Positions 53,629 to 61,474 of a stretch of DNA of 64,000 nt are shown here, piece by piece. The stretch is taken from NCBI GenBank assembly GCA_003513495.1, contig DOPM01000055.1, positions 134,918-198,917 on the forward strand, read 5' to 3'. The notes beneath the pieces were generated by a model that worked only from the letters and a program-made list of their open reading frames with translations, did no database searches and was not told the origin of the DNA. A program made the position numbers and the translations under genes. Each line of letters begins with the position of its first letter. Within the stretch, counting starts at the first letter, position 1. Source of the stretch: Desulfosporosinus sp. (GTDB lineage: Bacteria; Bacillota; Desulfitobacteriia; Desulfitobacteriales; Desulfitobacteriaceae).

Positions 53629-54384
53629 ATGAATAGCGTAGAAAAAGTTCTATGGATATTAAATAGATTAGGTGATGAACCGTTTGAAATGACTCTGACC
53701 GAAATTGCTAATGAAATGAACACTGTAAAAAGTGGTGCCCACAAAATATTAAGTGTTATGACAAAACAAGGTTTTATCCTTCAAGAACCTGGAAGTAAAA
53801 AATACTCTATTGGACCTGCTGTGTATAGACTTGGTAATATTTATTCTAACCAAGTAGGTATCTGGGAAATAGCAAAACCCATTCTCATTCAAGTAGCAGA
53901 AATTACTCAGGAAACCGTTTCAATAGGCATCCGAGAAGGGGACACAGCTATTCTTGCTTATAAAATAGATTCTCCACTGCCAGTTCGTCATGTTGAGAAT
54001 GTTGGTACGAAATTCCCCATGAATGCTAGTGCTATCGGAAAAGTATTAGCAGCATATCATAATTTTGATAGGGTAAAGGAACTACTAAATTCAATGACCT
54101 TCACAAAGCTAACACAAAGTACCTTAGTCAATCATGATGCTATTTTAGAAGAATATCGAATAATACGCAGACAAGGTTATGCCATAGGTGATGAGGAAAG
54201 ATTTTTGGATTCCTTTGGAATAGCCGTACCTATAAAGGATAAAAATGGAAATGTATGGTCATGTATATCCATTACGGCACCAAAATCTCGGCTAACCCCA
54301 GATAAACTCAATAGCTGGATTTATTTGTTAAAAGATAAAGCTGAAATAATATCAAATTTTGTAATACAATCTTGCAACATATAA
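53629..54384 (+). CDS. IclR-family regulator
   Basis: 251 residues from the ATG at 53629, behind GGAGGCGATTAATTAGC. An N-terminal winged helix (about 1-65: MNSVEKVLWILNRLGDEPFE) is followed by the IclR effector domain (about 75-250) with VSIGIREGDTAILAYKIDS, FPMNASAIGKVLAA and the closing GIAVPIKDKNGNV. It probably binds the paired palindromes in the shared intergenic region and controls the desulfhydrase-nhaC unit in response to the substrate. Confidence 0.9.
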   Translation: MNSVEKVLWILNRLGDEPFEMTLTEIANEMNTVKSGAHKILSVMTKQGFILQEPGSKKYSIGPAVYRLGNIYSNQVGIWEIAKPILIQVAEITQETVSIGIREGDTAILAYKIDSPLPVRHVENVGTKFPMNASAIGKVLAAYHNFDRVKELLNSMTFTKLTQSTLVNHDAILEEYRIIRRQGYAIGDEERFLDSFGIAVPIKDKNGNVWSCISITAPKSRLTPDKLNSWIYLLKDKAEIISNFVIQSCNI

Positions 54385-54408
54385 CTACCCTCATATCATC
54401 AAAAAGTA

Positions 54409-54458
54409 AAAGATCGTAATCCACGGGTACAAAACCCTAAAGGATTACGATCTTTTTT
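54409..54458 (+). terminator. Terminator of the IclR gene
   Basis: A 14-bp stem AAAGATCGTAATCC / GGATTACGATCTTT is followed by TTTT. Confidence 0.92.
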
Positions 54459-54466
54459 CTATTAGA

Positions 54467-54779
54467 GGCACAGGGGGACGGTTCTTCCGTGTCAATGTCT
54501 AAGCCTTTCTGACAATGTGGAATGGAAAGTCAGTAATCCTGCACGCTTCCCCCGCTTTATAGCGATAACTTTTTTGTGGTATTCAGGTATCTCCGATAAT
54601 CATCTTCTTCGTGAAAAATATCTTGCTGGCCAATTCCACGTACTATAACATGGTAGATTCCTGTTTCACTCTTCTTTCTTGGCTTCCAGGGCATTCCTTC
54701 ATGCCCCTTCTCGCTTTTCTCAAATTCCACCACTCATTCTAATTTGACACAAGAGAACCGTCAACCGTCCCCGTGTGCC
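54467..54779 (-). mobile_element. REP-type MITE copy H
   Basis: Both ends present; same internal deletion as E and G. The right end carries a small duplication (AACCGTCAACCGTCCCC). Confidence 0.9.
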
Positions 54780-54985
54780 CCCTTTCATCTTGTTAATAAT
54801 TGGATATACATACTCTTGAATTACATATGTTTGTCATAATAAATTCCAGAGAATATTTCTGAAAGCCAGATTCACATTATTGCGAAATCATATCATTGTC
54901 AAGAATAAATATGAAGCATACTTCGTGAATAATTCCCATGACACCGGGTAATTCACCATAGCAAGAATCCCAAAATACGACAGGA

Positions 54986-55031
54986 GGACGGGGTTGCTGA
55001 CAACTTTTCGTTATTGTCAACAACCCCGTCC
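54986..55031. repeat. Long hairpin-forming inverted repeat
   Basis: GGACGGGGTTG / CAACCCCGTCC plus inner TGACAA / TTGTCA arms. No T-tract follows. The surrounding interval 54780-55110 has no gene and no other structure I can support. Confidence 0.6.
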
Positions 55032-55110
55032 CCCTTCACTTCCCCTATCACTTTCTGTTGACATTTGTTATCTTTAGTGTTAGACACTCTCAACTTTCCA
55101 AAAATACTTA

Positions 55111-55141
55111 TTGACTCTCACATGGTGTAAGGGTTTAGAAT
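55111..55141 (+). promoter_or_regulatory. MerR-type promoter, 19-bp spacer
   Basis: TTGACT (55111-55116) and TAGAAT (55136-55141) are 19 bases apart. The over-long spacer holds a dyad CTCAC...GTGTAAG, as expected for activation by a MerR protein through DNA twisting. Confidence 0.78.
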
Positions 55142-55181
55142 AAACTTGTAATTCGAATTACATAAAGAGTGCGGTGAAGAT

Positions 55182-55997
55182 ATGTTTAAGATAGGTGATT
55201 TTTCCAAGCTTACCCTTGTCTCTGTCAGAATGCTCAGGTATTACGATGAGTTAGGACTGCTTAAACCGGCTCAAGTAGACAGCTTCACAGGCTATCGATA
55301 CTATTCGGCAAAGCAAATATCTAGCTTGAACAAGATTGTAAAGCTTAGAGATATGGGCTTTCTTATCGCTGAAATAGCGGAGATATTAGAAGCTAGCAAC
55401 AATCATCAAAGACTTCTGCTTAAACTCGAAGAGAAACAAAAGCAGATCCAGCAGAACATATCCCACGAAAATGAGAAGCTTAATAAATTGGAACAAATGA
55501 TTGTATCGATTGGAATGGAGAGTGTTAGTATGAACTACGAAGTTACTATAAAAACTAAACCTTCCTGCAAAGTGGTATCCCTACGAGAGATAATCCCTCA
55601 ATATGACATGGAAGGTCAGCTCTGGATGAAGCTTGGAGGCTTCATGGAAGAGCAGAAATTGCCATGTATTCCTCCCGGATTCGCTATTTATCACGATATG
55701 GAGTATAAGGAATCCGATGTAGATGTAGAAGTAGCCATAGGTGTAGAGAATATCTTAGAAGATCAAGGTGTGTTCAAATTCAGAGAAACAGAAGCCGTTC
55801 CCAGTATGGCCTCCATGATGGTACCTGGACCTTTTGAAAACATTGCGCCCGCTTACAACGCTTTAGCCGAATGGGTGGAGAAAAATGAATATAAGATAGA
55901 TGGTGCAGCTCGCCAGATCTGCCACAAAGGTCCCTGGAATGAAAACAGCTCTGAAAACTACCTTACCGAAGTCATGTTTCCTGTGCATAAGAGATAA
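55182..55997 (+). CDS. MerR-family regulator with GyrI-like effector domain (BmrR type)
   Basis: 271 residues. A MerR winged helix (about 1-70) has VRMLRYYDELGLLKPA and TGYRYYSAKQI, then a coiled-coil linker (75-112) and a GyrI-like ligand domain (about 120-270). It should activate its own 19-bp-spacer promoter upon binding a cationic or lipophilic ligand. No exporter follows it; a terminator comes next, so it may act mostly elsewhere. Confidence 0.9.
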   Translation: MFKIGDFSKLTLVSVRMLRYYDELGLLKPAQVDSFTGYRYYSAKQISSLNKIVKLRDMGFLIAEIAEILEASNNHQRLLLKLEEKQKQIQQNISHENEKLNKLEQMIVSIGMESVSMNYEVTIKTKPSCKVVSLREIIPQYDMEGQLWMKLGGFMEEQKLPCIPPGFAIYHDMEYKESDVDVEVAIGVENILEDQGVFKFRETEAVPSMASMMVPGPFENIAPAYNALAEWVEKNEYKIDGAARQICHKGPWNENSSENYLTEVMFPVHKR

Positions 55998-56021
55998 AAA
56001 TATCGGTGTTTTTATATGAAG

Positions 56022-56058
56022 AAACCACTACTTTAGGATAAACAAAGTAGTGGTTTTT
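56022..56058 (+). terminator. Terminator of the MerR gene
   Basis: AAACCACTACTTT / AAAGTAGTGGTTT stem followed by TT. Confidence 0.88.
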
Positions 56059-56223
56059 AGCAATGAACTGTAATCCTCGCATTTATTGCACAAAATAGAG
56101 AGCTTATAAATCAACACGTAGCACTTCACCAAATACCTATATTTTTCCTTTACATTTAGTGGTAAACTATAATTGTTTCCATACAAAATTGTTGAGCTGC
56201 ATAAGACAAGAAAGGAGCACACC

Positions 56224-56892
56224 ATGACAGAGAGCAAAGGCATGGTAATCAGGCCGGAACAAGCTTCTGATTACAGAACTGTCGAAGAACTAACACGGGA
56301 GGCTTTTTGGAATGTCAATGTGCCCGGCTGCGACGAGCATTTTCTAGCTCATAGATTGCGCAGCCACGCAGATTTCATCCCGGAGCTTGATTTTGTGGCT
56401 GTATTCGGTGATAAGATTGCCGGCAACATCATGTACACCAAAGCCAAGATTGTTTCAGCGGACGGCATTGAACACCTCGTTCTCACCTTTGGCCCCTTAA
56501 GCATCCTGCCGGAACTGCAAAAACAAGGGATTGGTTTGGCACTTATCCGTCATTCCTTCAGCCAAGCACAGAGACACGGATATGAAGCAGTTCTGATTTA
56601 TGGCGATCCTGAATACTATTACCGCTTTGGTTTTCGCCCTGCTGAAATGTTTGGAATCACCACGGGCGAAGGGCAATATCATCCCGCCCTCCAGGCTATG
56701 GAACTAAAAGAAGGTGCATTAACAGGGATAAGCGGTCGCTTTTTAGAAAGTCCGGCCTATCATCTGGACGAGAACCAGGCGGCGGCTTTCGACGTCACGT
56801 TCCCTCCCAAGGAAAAATTTATCACTGAGAGCCAGCGCAGATTTGCCAGGCTCGCCGGCCTTCCCGTACCGGAGAAGGAGGCGGACAAATGA
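56224..56892 (+). CDS. GNAT-family N-acetyltransferase (YhbS-like)
   Basis: 222 residues from the ATG behind AAAGGAGCACACC. The acetyl-CoA binding motif LQKQGIGLALIRHSFSQA and the following YYRFGFRPAEMFGI are clear. The length and C-terminal extension fit the YhbS-like group that acetylates small molecules. The substrate is unknown. A longer reading from 56173 has no ribosome site. Confidence 0.87.
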   Translation: MTESKGMVIRPEQASDYRTVEELTREAFWNVNVPGCDEHFLAHRLRSHADFIPELDFVAVFGDKIAGNIMYTKAKIVSADGIEHLVLTFGPLSILPELQKQGIGLALIRHSFSQAQRHGYEAVLIYGDPEYYYRFGFRPAEMFGITTGEGQYHPALQAMELKEGALTGISGRFLESPAYHLDENQAAAFDVTFPPKEKFITESQRRFARLAGLPVPEKEADK

Positions 56893-56937
56893 TTGAGTAT
56901 ATCATTACCTCGTCTTCAAAACCGCCGTTAGGCTACT

Positions 56938-56988
56938 TGTAGTTTGTTTAGGCACATAGCTATCCTACCACCAAACAACGGTTTTTTT
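56938..56988 (+). terminator. Terminator after the acetyltransferase gene
   Basis: AAAACCG / CGGTTTT with an inner GTT / AAC pairing and a TTTTTTT tract. Confidence 0.65.
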
Positions 56989-57018
56989 ATTTCCCCGTTG
57001 GGCGGCATAAGCTCAATT

Positions 57019-57465
57019 TTATAGATGTCTTTTCAAATAAATCATATCCACTAACTGTTGTCCATTTTCATACATAGGGTGGTCGTAATTGTCTATAAAA
57101 AAGTTTTTAACAATGTGTGATTTTTCAAATCCGCATTTCTCGTAGAAATGAAGTATCATAGGGCTATCGCCTGTTCCAACATATAACTCGTTACCAGATT
57201 TTTTGTAGTAATCAGCAATAAATGAGATTAGATGTTGTCCATATCCTTTCCGTTGATATTCAGGAACGGTAACAATATTCTTAATTTCATAAACGCCGGA
57301 TTGCTCTTGTGTAACAATGCAAATCGCTTTAACATCATCATCACACAAGGCGAACATATCACCACGATACAAATATTTCTCTATCATACTTACCTGTTCA
57401 TCTGCAATAAGTAGCAATTCCATGTACTTTGTTTTATCGCTATCAATAATTTTCACAATTTCCAT
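57019..57465 (-). CDS. GNAT-family N-acetyltransferase
   Basis: 148 residues with the acetyl-CoA site VPEYQRKGYGQHLISFIADY and the terminal YEKCGFEKSHIV. AGGAAAGGGAAAATAGCG precedes the ATG. It is a single-gene unit, converging with the previous acetyltransferase gene; the two are not close relatives. The substrate is unknown. Confidence 0.87.
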   Translation of the reverse strand: MEIVKIIDSDKTKYMELLLIADEQVSMIEKYLYRGDMFALCDDDVKAICIVTQEQSGVYEIKNIVTVPEYQRKGYGQHLISFIADYYKKSGNELYVGTGDSPMILHFYEKCGFEKSHIVKNFFIDNYDHPMYENGQQLVDMIYLKRHL

Positions 57466-57577
57466 TCGCTATTTTCCCTTTCCTTTTTCACATTATGGTT
57501 TTCTTAGGCAACCTGGGGGTATTTAAAATTACACAAATATATTGAAGAAAAAAGAAGTGCTGCGACGACTTAACATT

Positions 57578-57796
57578 TTATAAATCCTCACCGGTTATTA
57601 ATAAATCTTTACGAAAAATATAATCTGTCTGTTCTTCTTGGCCCATATAAAATGGATGCTTACCTATGACATAAAAGCCCTGTTTTTTATCCATGACAGC
57701 CGGCGAATTCATAGGCCGGAAGGTTTCATCAAATGTCTTATAAGAAAGTTCACGCAGTAAGAAGAGATTATCTATAGCACATTGTTTCATTGTCAT
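57578..57796 (-). pseudogene. GNAT acetyltransferase with large internal deletion
   Basis: The first 33 or so residues (MKQCAIDNLFLLRELSYKTF ...) are a normal GNAT N-terminus. They are joined in frame directly to a normal GNAT C-terminus (GFYVIGKHPFYMGQEEQTDY). The central 90-100 residues with the acetyl-CoA site are absent. The frame stays open, but the product cannot be an acetyltransferase. Confidence 0.75.
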
Positions 57797-57835
57797 TTCT
57801 ATTTCTTTGCATCCTGTTTCATACTCCATGATAGA

Positions 57836-57965
57836 TAAGCTTGAAGAGCTTCATTGATTCCGGCAAATACAATCTGCCACCTCCCGCTCTAAAAGCCCCT
57901 TTCTGCTAACAAAGTAATCTAGAATCAGGCCCCCAATATTAATGAAATGATCCAAGGTATCCCTC
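57836..57965 (-). pseudogene. Short coding scrap of unknown family
   Basis: A frame on the minus strand reads ALFKRDTLDHFINIGGLILD then YFVSRKGLLEREVADCIC before a stop. It has no start or ribosome site and lies between two other genes; probably a tail remnant. Confidence 0.3.
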
Positions 57966-57989
57966 TTAAATAAAGCAACTCCGACGCTG

Positions 57990-58739
57990 CTAGACCGGCA
58001 AGACTGAAATAATATACCCACCAGCTATCAGACTCAGCAAATTTGCAATAATAACATAAATCATGATGCGGCTCTTCTTATGTTCCTTAATAAAATAAGG
58101 AAAAGCGATTAGTTCAGCCACAAAGACAAAGAACTCTCCGAAGATTAAGGCGATCAACAAATAGCTGGGTATTAGTGAACCCCCGTTATTCAGCCAAAGA
58201 TTCAGTGCCCCCTGGGTAACAAGGTTGATTGTTAGAAATACAAGCCAGCTTATCCTTTGCCGAAACCCCAACAGCCAAAAAACAACACCTTCAATTATGA
58301 GTGTCAGCAGTAACCTTATGGACACCAAAATCGCCTGGCGAAATGGATATTTCCCGGGTGTAAGCTCCTCTTGGGCTAAATCTAAAGTAAATACGTTATT
58401 ATAATCCTGGAGGGGCGAATCTATGGCACATTCAAAACTCTCTCCCTTTGTGGCAACCTTAAACCTGTACTGGCCATCGGCCTGCATATCCCGGGAACGA
58501 TATACGTAATATCCTTCCCAAGCAACCCTCCGAACGGACGCTTCTGTTTGATGCTCGTTAGAAACCATGACAATAGCAAGGTCATCCGGCGGATTTTTTA
58601 CAAGAATTACCAGCGACGGCGGCTCGGCAGAATTTGCTGACGCTGTCACTGGCAAGGAAGACAACATTGCCATACTTAAAATCAAAACATATAAACAGCG
58701 TTTAATCTTCAATAAGCAGTTTTTACTCTCTTTATTCAT
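57990..58739 (-). CDS. Secreted/membrane protein of unknown function
   Basis: 249 residues. A signal peptide (MNKESKN ... SLPVTASA) precedes an extracellular domain (about 35-135) and four hydrophobic helices (about 137-245) with a charged C-terminal loop. GAGGGGCCTTGGCT lies before the ATG at 58739. I do not recognise the family. The order sensor-like domain then helices suggests a membrane-bound extracellular domain. It is in line with the acylphosphatase gene 28 bases upstream and is probably co-transcribed with it. Confidence 0.75.
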   Translation of the reverse strand: MNKESKNCLLKIKRCLYVLILSMAMLSSLPVTASANSAEPPSLVILVKNPPDDLAIVMVSNEHQTEASVRRVAWEGYYVYRSRDMQADGQYRFKVATKGESFECAIDSPLQDYNNVFTLDLAQEELTPGKYPFRQAILVSIRLLLTLIIEGVVFWLLGFRQRISWLVFLTINLVTQGALNLWLNNGGSLIPSYLLIALIFGEFFVFVAELIAFPYFIKEHKKSRIMIYVIIANLLSLIAGGYIISVLPV

Positions 58740-58767
58740 AGCCAAGGCCCCTCATGAAGTTTCATGA

Positions 58768-59130
58768 TTACTTTATAACCATAAAACTTTTCTCATCATC
58801 TGCCAGGGACATTTCTTGAATTTCCACATCACTAACAGAGGCTCTTTTTAAGGATTTTAAATAGTTAATCAGGAAGAGGATTTTCGCATCTTCCCCCTGT
58901 ATTTCAGCTTCAACATTTTTATCTGCCCTATTTTTTACCCACCCTGTTAAGCCCAGCCTTTTCGCCAGTTCATAGGTTTCTAATCTAAACCCTACCTTCT
59001 GCACTCTCCCTGAAAATATGAGCTTATTCCTGACTATTGGAGATGGTTTAAATATAGGAAACTTAATATGATTGACTTGATTGACAACATAGCCGTCTCT
59101 TACTTTTTTCAAATAATCTATGAACCCCAA
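58768..59130 (-). CDS. acyP: Acylphosphatase
   Basis: 120 residues from a TTG behind GGAGGGGGTTACATT. The core (about 35-115) has FSGRVQKVGFRLETYELAKR and GWVKNRADKNVEAEIQGE, including the catalytic arginine of GRVQKVGFR and asparagine of KNR. It hydrolyses acyl phosphates. About 30 N-terminal residues precede the domain, more than usual. Confidence 0.85.
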   Translation of the reverse strand: MGFIDYLKKVRDGYVVNQVNHIKFPIFKPSPIVRNKLIFSGRVQKVGFRLETYELAKRLGLTGWVKNRADKNVEAEIQGEDAKILFLINYLKSLKRASVSDVEIQEMSLADDEKSFMVIK

Positions 59131-59171
59131 AATGTAACCCCCTCCCTTTAGGATAAAGAAATCCTCTCCAG

Positions 59172-59780
59172 TCAACGGACCAGGGCAATACAGCCAAATA
59201 TGAAAATCACAATTCCTGACATCTTGTTGACCCATACTAATCTTTGTGAATTAAATCTCTTACCCAGATAATTAACCACAGTACTTAAAGTCAGCCACCA
59301 TAACCCCGATCCGGCAAACACTCCTATCACCAAGATTAACGAAGAGTGATAGTCCCTTTGACTTGTCCCAACCCCTAATCCTGCCAAAACAGCAGCAAAG
59401 GAAATAATCGTCATGGGGTTTGTTATGGTCAGCAAAAAAGTTGAAAAGTAATTCCCGATCAGTCCTTGTTTCTTAGAAGCTATAGTCTCTTCGGATGGTT
59501 TGGTTAGAAAGGTCTTAAACCCTAAATAGCAAAGAAAAAGTCCCCCTATAAGCCGCAGCCAAGATTGTTGTCCAACTAAGAAACTTGCTATACTTGTCAA
59601 GCCAAAACCAGCAATCATACCATAGGCTGCATCTGCTGTAGCTGCGCCCATGCCAGAAACAAAGCCCGCCAGTCTTCCCTCGGCCAAGGTCCGTCTAATA
59701 CAAAGAACTCCAATCGGGCCGACGGGAGCTGCAATAGAAAGCCCAATGATCACACCTTTAACGAAAATTCCCAAATCCAC
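59172..59780 (-). CDS. LysE-family amino-acid exporter
   Basis: 202 residues from the GTG at 59780, preceded by AAAGGATTTGCAGAT. The sequence begins DLGIFVKGVIIGLSIAAPVG and PIGVLCIRRTL, typical of the family, with six helices and TNPMTIISFAAVLAGLG in the middle. It exports an amino acid or similar metabolite. A TTG at 59813 would add 11 residues. It follows the small membrane protein gene with a slight overlap and precedes acyP by 41 bases, forming a likely operon. Confidence 0.87.
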   Translation of the reverse strand: MDLGIFVKGVIIGLSIAAPVGPIGVLCIRRTLAEGRLAGFVSGMGAATADAAYGMIAGFGLTSIASFLVGQQSWLRLIGGLFLCYLGFKTFLTKPSEETIASKKQGLIGNYFSTFLLTITNPMTIISFAAVLAGLGVGTSQRDYHSSLILVIGVFAGSGLWWLTLSTVVNYLGKRFNSQRLVWVNKMSGIVIFIFGCIALVR

Positions 59781-59958
59781 ATCTGCAAATCCTTTCTTTA
59801 TCGTCTCCTCCAAAATGTTGCTGTTCTCGGGACATTACTTTAATTAGTTCATCCATCTTCCGCAGCAATTCCTGATCGTTCTTTGTCTTATCCTTTAAAA
59901 ATCTAGTGATGCTTACAAATAAAAAAATCGCGAGCCCTACTAAACCAATAAAAAACAA
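59758..59958 (-). CDS. Small membrane protein (66 aa)
   Basis: An N-terminal helix (FFIGLVGLAIFLFVSITRFL) is followed by a charged coiled-coil-like segment (KDKTKNDQELLRKMDELIKV). The start is a TTG without a clear ribosome site. The last 20 codons overlap the LysE start region. It may be the translated leader of the operon or a real small protein. Confidence 0.4.
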   Translation of the reverse strand: MFFIGLVGLAIFLFVSITRFLKDKTKNDQELLRKMDELIKVMSREQQHFGGDDKERICRCGFGNFR

Positions 59959-60022
59959 TATTGAAAATAACTACATACCAGCCTGGTTTCATGGGGAAAC
60001 TGCTCGGCAATAATTCCTTCCA

Positions 60023-60280
60023 AAAACTGCAAAACACTTTCTATAGTCTGAATTCTTCATTATTCTGTAAAACCCTGCCAACAACTGTTTCTTTTTACAA
60101 TATTCTTTAAAACACACAGACTATTAGCACGGACCTTCTGCTTGATAGTCTATCTTGAATAGCTTACTCTGCATAAAGCCTTACACTTAACACAGACAAT
60201 TTATGTGAAAAGGAGCGAAGCCTAAGATTCTGTTATGCTCCCATTATTAATTATTCGCTCAACCGAAACTCTCTCGGTTC
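60023..60280. repeat. Segmental repeat, copy 2
   Basis: Closely similar to 49568-49850, with small indels; includes the same MKNSDYRKCFAV coding scrap on the minus strand and the hairpin region. It is joined directly to element copy I. Confidence 0.8.
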
Positions 60281-60384
60281 TGCCTTCCTGGGCATTCCTT
60301 CACGCGCCTTCTCCCCTTTTCTCGAATTCTACCATTCTAATTTGACACAAGAGAACCGTCCCCCCGTGCCCTTGCCCCCGTGCC
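60281..60384 (-). mobile_element. REP-type element copy I (right end only)
   Basis: Only the last 100 bases remain: the transposase start region and the right palindrome, followed by a second short copy of the terminus (CCCCCGTGCCC). It ends seven bases before the stop codon of the M19 gene. Confidence 0.85.
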
Positions 60385-60390
60385 CTGGCG

Positions 60391-61386
60391 TTACCACACT
60401 TCTTTAAAAACTCTTAGCCAATTCTCACCTAATACTTTTTTAATGTTTTCATGGGAATAACCCCTTTTTAACATGGGCTCAACGATATTGCTTAACTTTG
60501 TGGGCGTTTCAATACCAACAGGCTGATTCCATGGTGGAGGTGGATATGCTTTAGGCGACCATCTTCCTTGCAAAACAAGATATAAATATATAATCCAAGC
60601 CTTTGGAAGGCTAGCTATACCTGCCATTCCCTGCCAATAATCAATTCCTAATGCAATATGATCTATCCCCACCAGTTTTATCATATAATCTGCATGGTCT
60701 AATAAGTCCTCGACTGTTGGCCTATCTTTTTTAGCTACGAATGGTGGAAAACCATTCAGTCCAATAACGCCGCCTTTTTTGGCAATCGCCTTTATTTGGT
60801 CATCCTTTAAATTACGGTCGGATTCACACAACTTATAGACGTTACTATGACTGCATACAGGGGGCTTCTTTAATACCTCAATAGCTTCCATGGTTGTTCT
60901 GTAACCAGTGTGAGTAACGTCAACGATAATTCCTACACGTTCCATCTCTTTAATAGCCTTTTCTCCAAAAGAACTAAGTCCTTTATCTACTTTTTCAGTG
61001 CAACCATAACCTACATAATTTTTAACATTATAGCAAAGCTGTACCATTCTTAATCCCATCTTATGAAATTCAGGTATCAACGTTATATCCTGACCAATCG
61101 GTTTTGTATTTTGAAAATGCATGATAATACCCAACTTATTTTCTGCTTTAGCTTTATATATATCCTCAACTGACTTTACATGAAGTAGAAGAGCTTCATT
61201 TGCTTCAATTTCCTGAATCCATTCTGACATCTTCTGTTTTGTTTTGATGGTATTTTCCTCCATTGCCACAGTAGGGCAAATAGCAGTAACCCCTCCATCC
61301 ATCCATAATTTATATTTACCTTTCTCATCGGCCAATGGACAAGCAGCATCAATAACTATAGAATCCTCGTAAAGACTTTTATTCAT
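60391..61386 (-). CDS. M19 membrane-dipeptidase-family protein, altered metal motif
   Basis: 331 residues from the ATG at 61386, behind GGAGGTATTAT. The TIM-barrel elements of renal dipeptidase are present: MHFQNTKPIGQD, VDVTHTGYRTTMEAI, VCSHSNVY and HIALGIDYWQG. The N-terminal HxD zinc motif (normally DGHND) reads IDAACPLAD here, so two metal ligands are missing or replaced. It belongs to a divergent M19 branch whose substrate need not be a dipeptide. It lies 88 bases downstream of the M24 gene and is probably co-transcribed with it. Confidence 0.85.
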   Translation of the reverse strand: MNKSLYEDSIVIDAACPLADEKGKYKLWMDGGVTAICPTVAMEENTIKTKQKMSEWIQEIEANEALLLHVKSVEDIYKAKAENKLGIIMHFQNTKPIGQDITLIPEFHKMGLRMVQLCYNVKNYVGYGCTEKVDKGLSSFGEKAIKEMERVGIIVDVTHTGYRTTMEAIEVLKKPPVCSHSNVYKLCESDRNLKDDQIKAIAKKGGVIGLNGFPPFVAKKDRPTVEDLLDHADYMIKLVGIDHIALGIDYWQGMAGIASLPKAWIIYLYLVLQGRWSPKAYPPPPWNQPVGIETPTKLSNIVEPMLKRGYSHENIKKVLGENWLRVFKEVW

Positions 61387-61474
61387 ATAATACCTCCTTT
61401 CATTTTTTATCAATTCCTAGACTCCCACTTCTGTCATGTTTTCATTTTGGCAGTTTACCTGCCGAAGACTTTCA

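Noticed and set aside
44752..54779. CRISPR-like spaced repeats
   Set aside because: The recurring 300-base units are dispersed transposable elements kilobases apart, not a repeat-spacer array.
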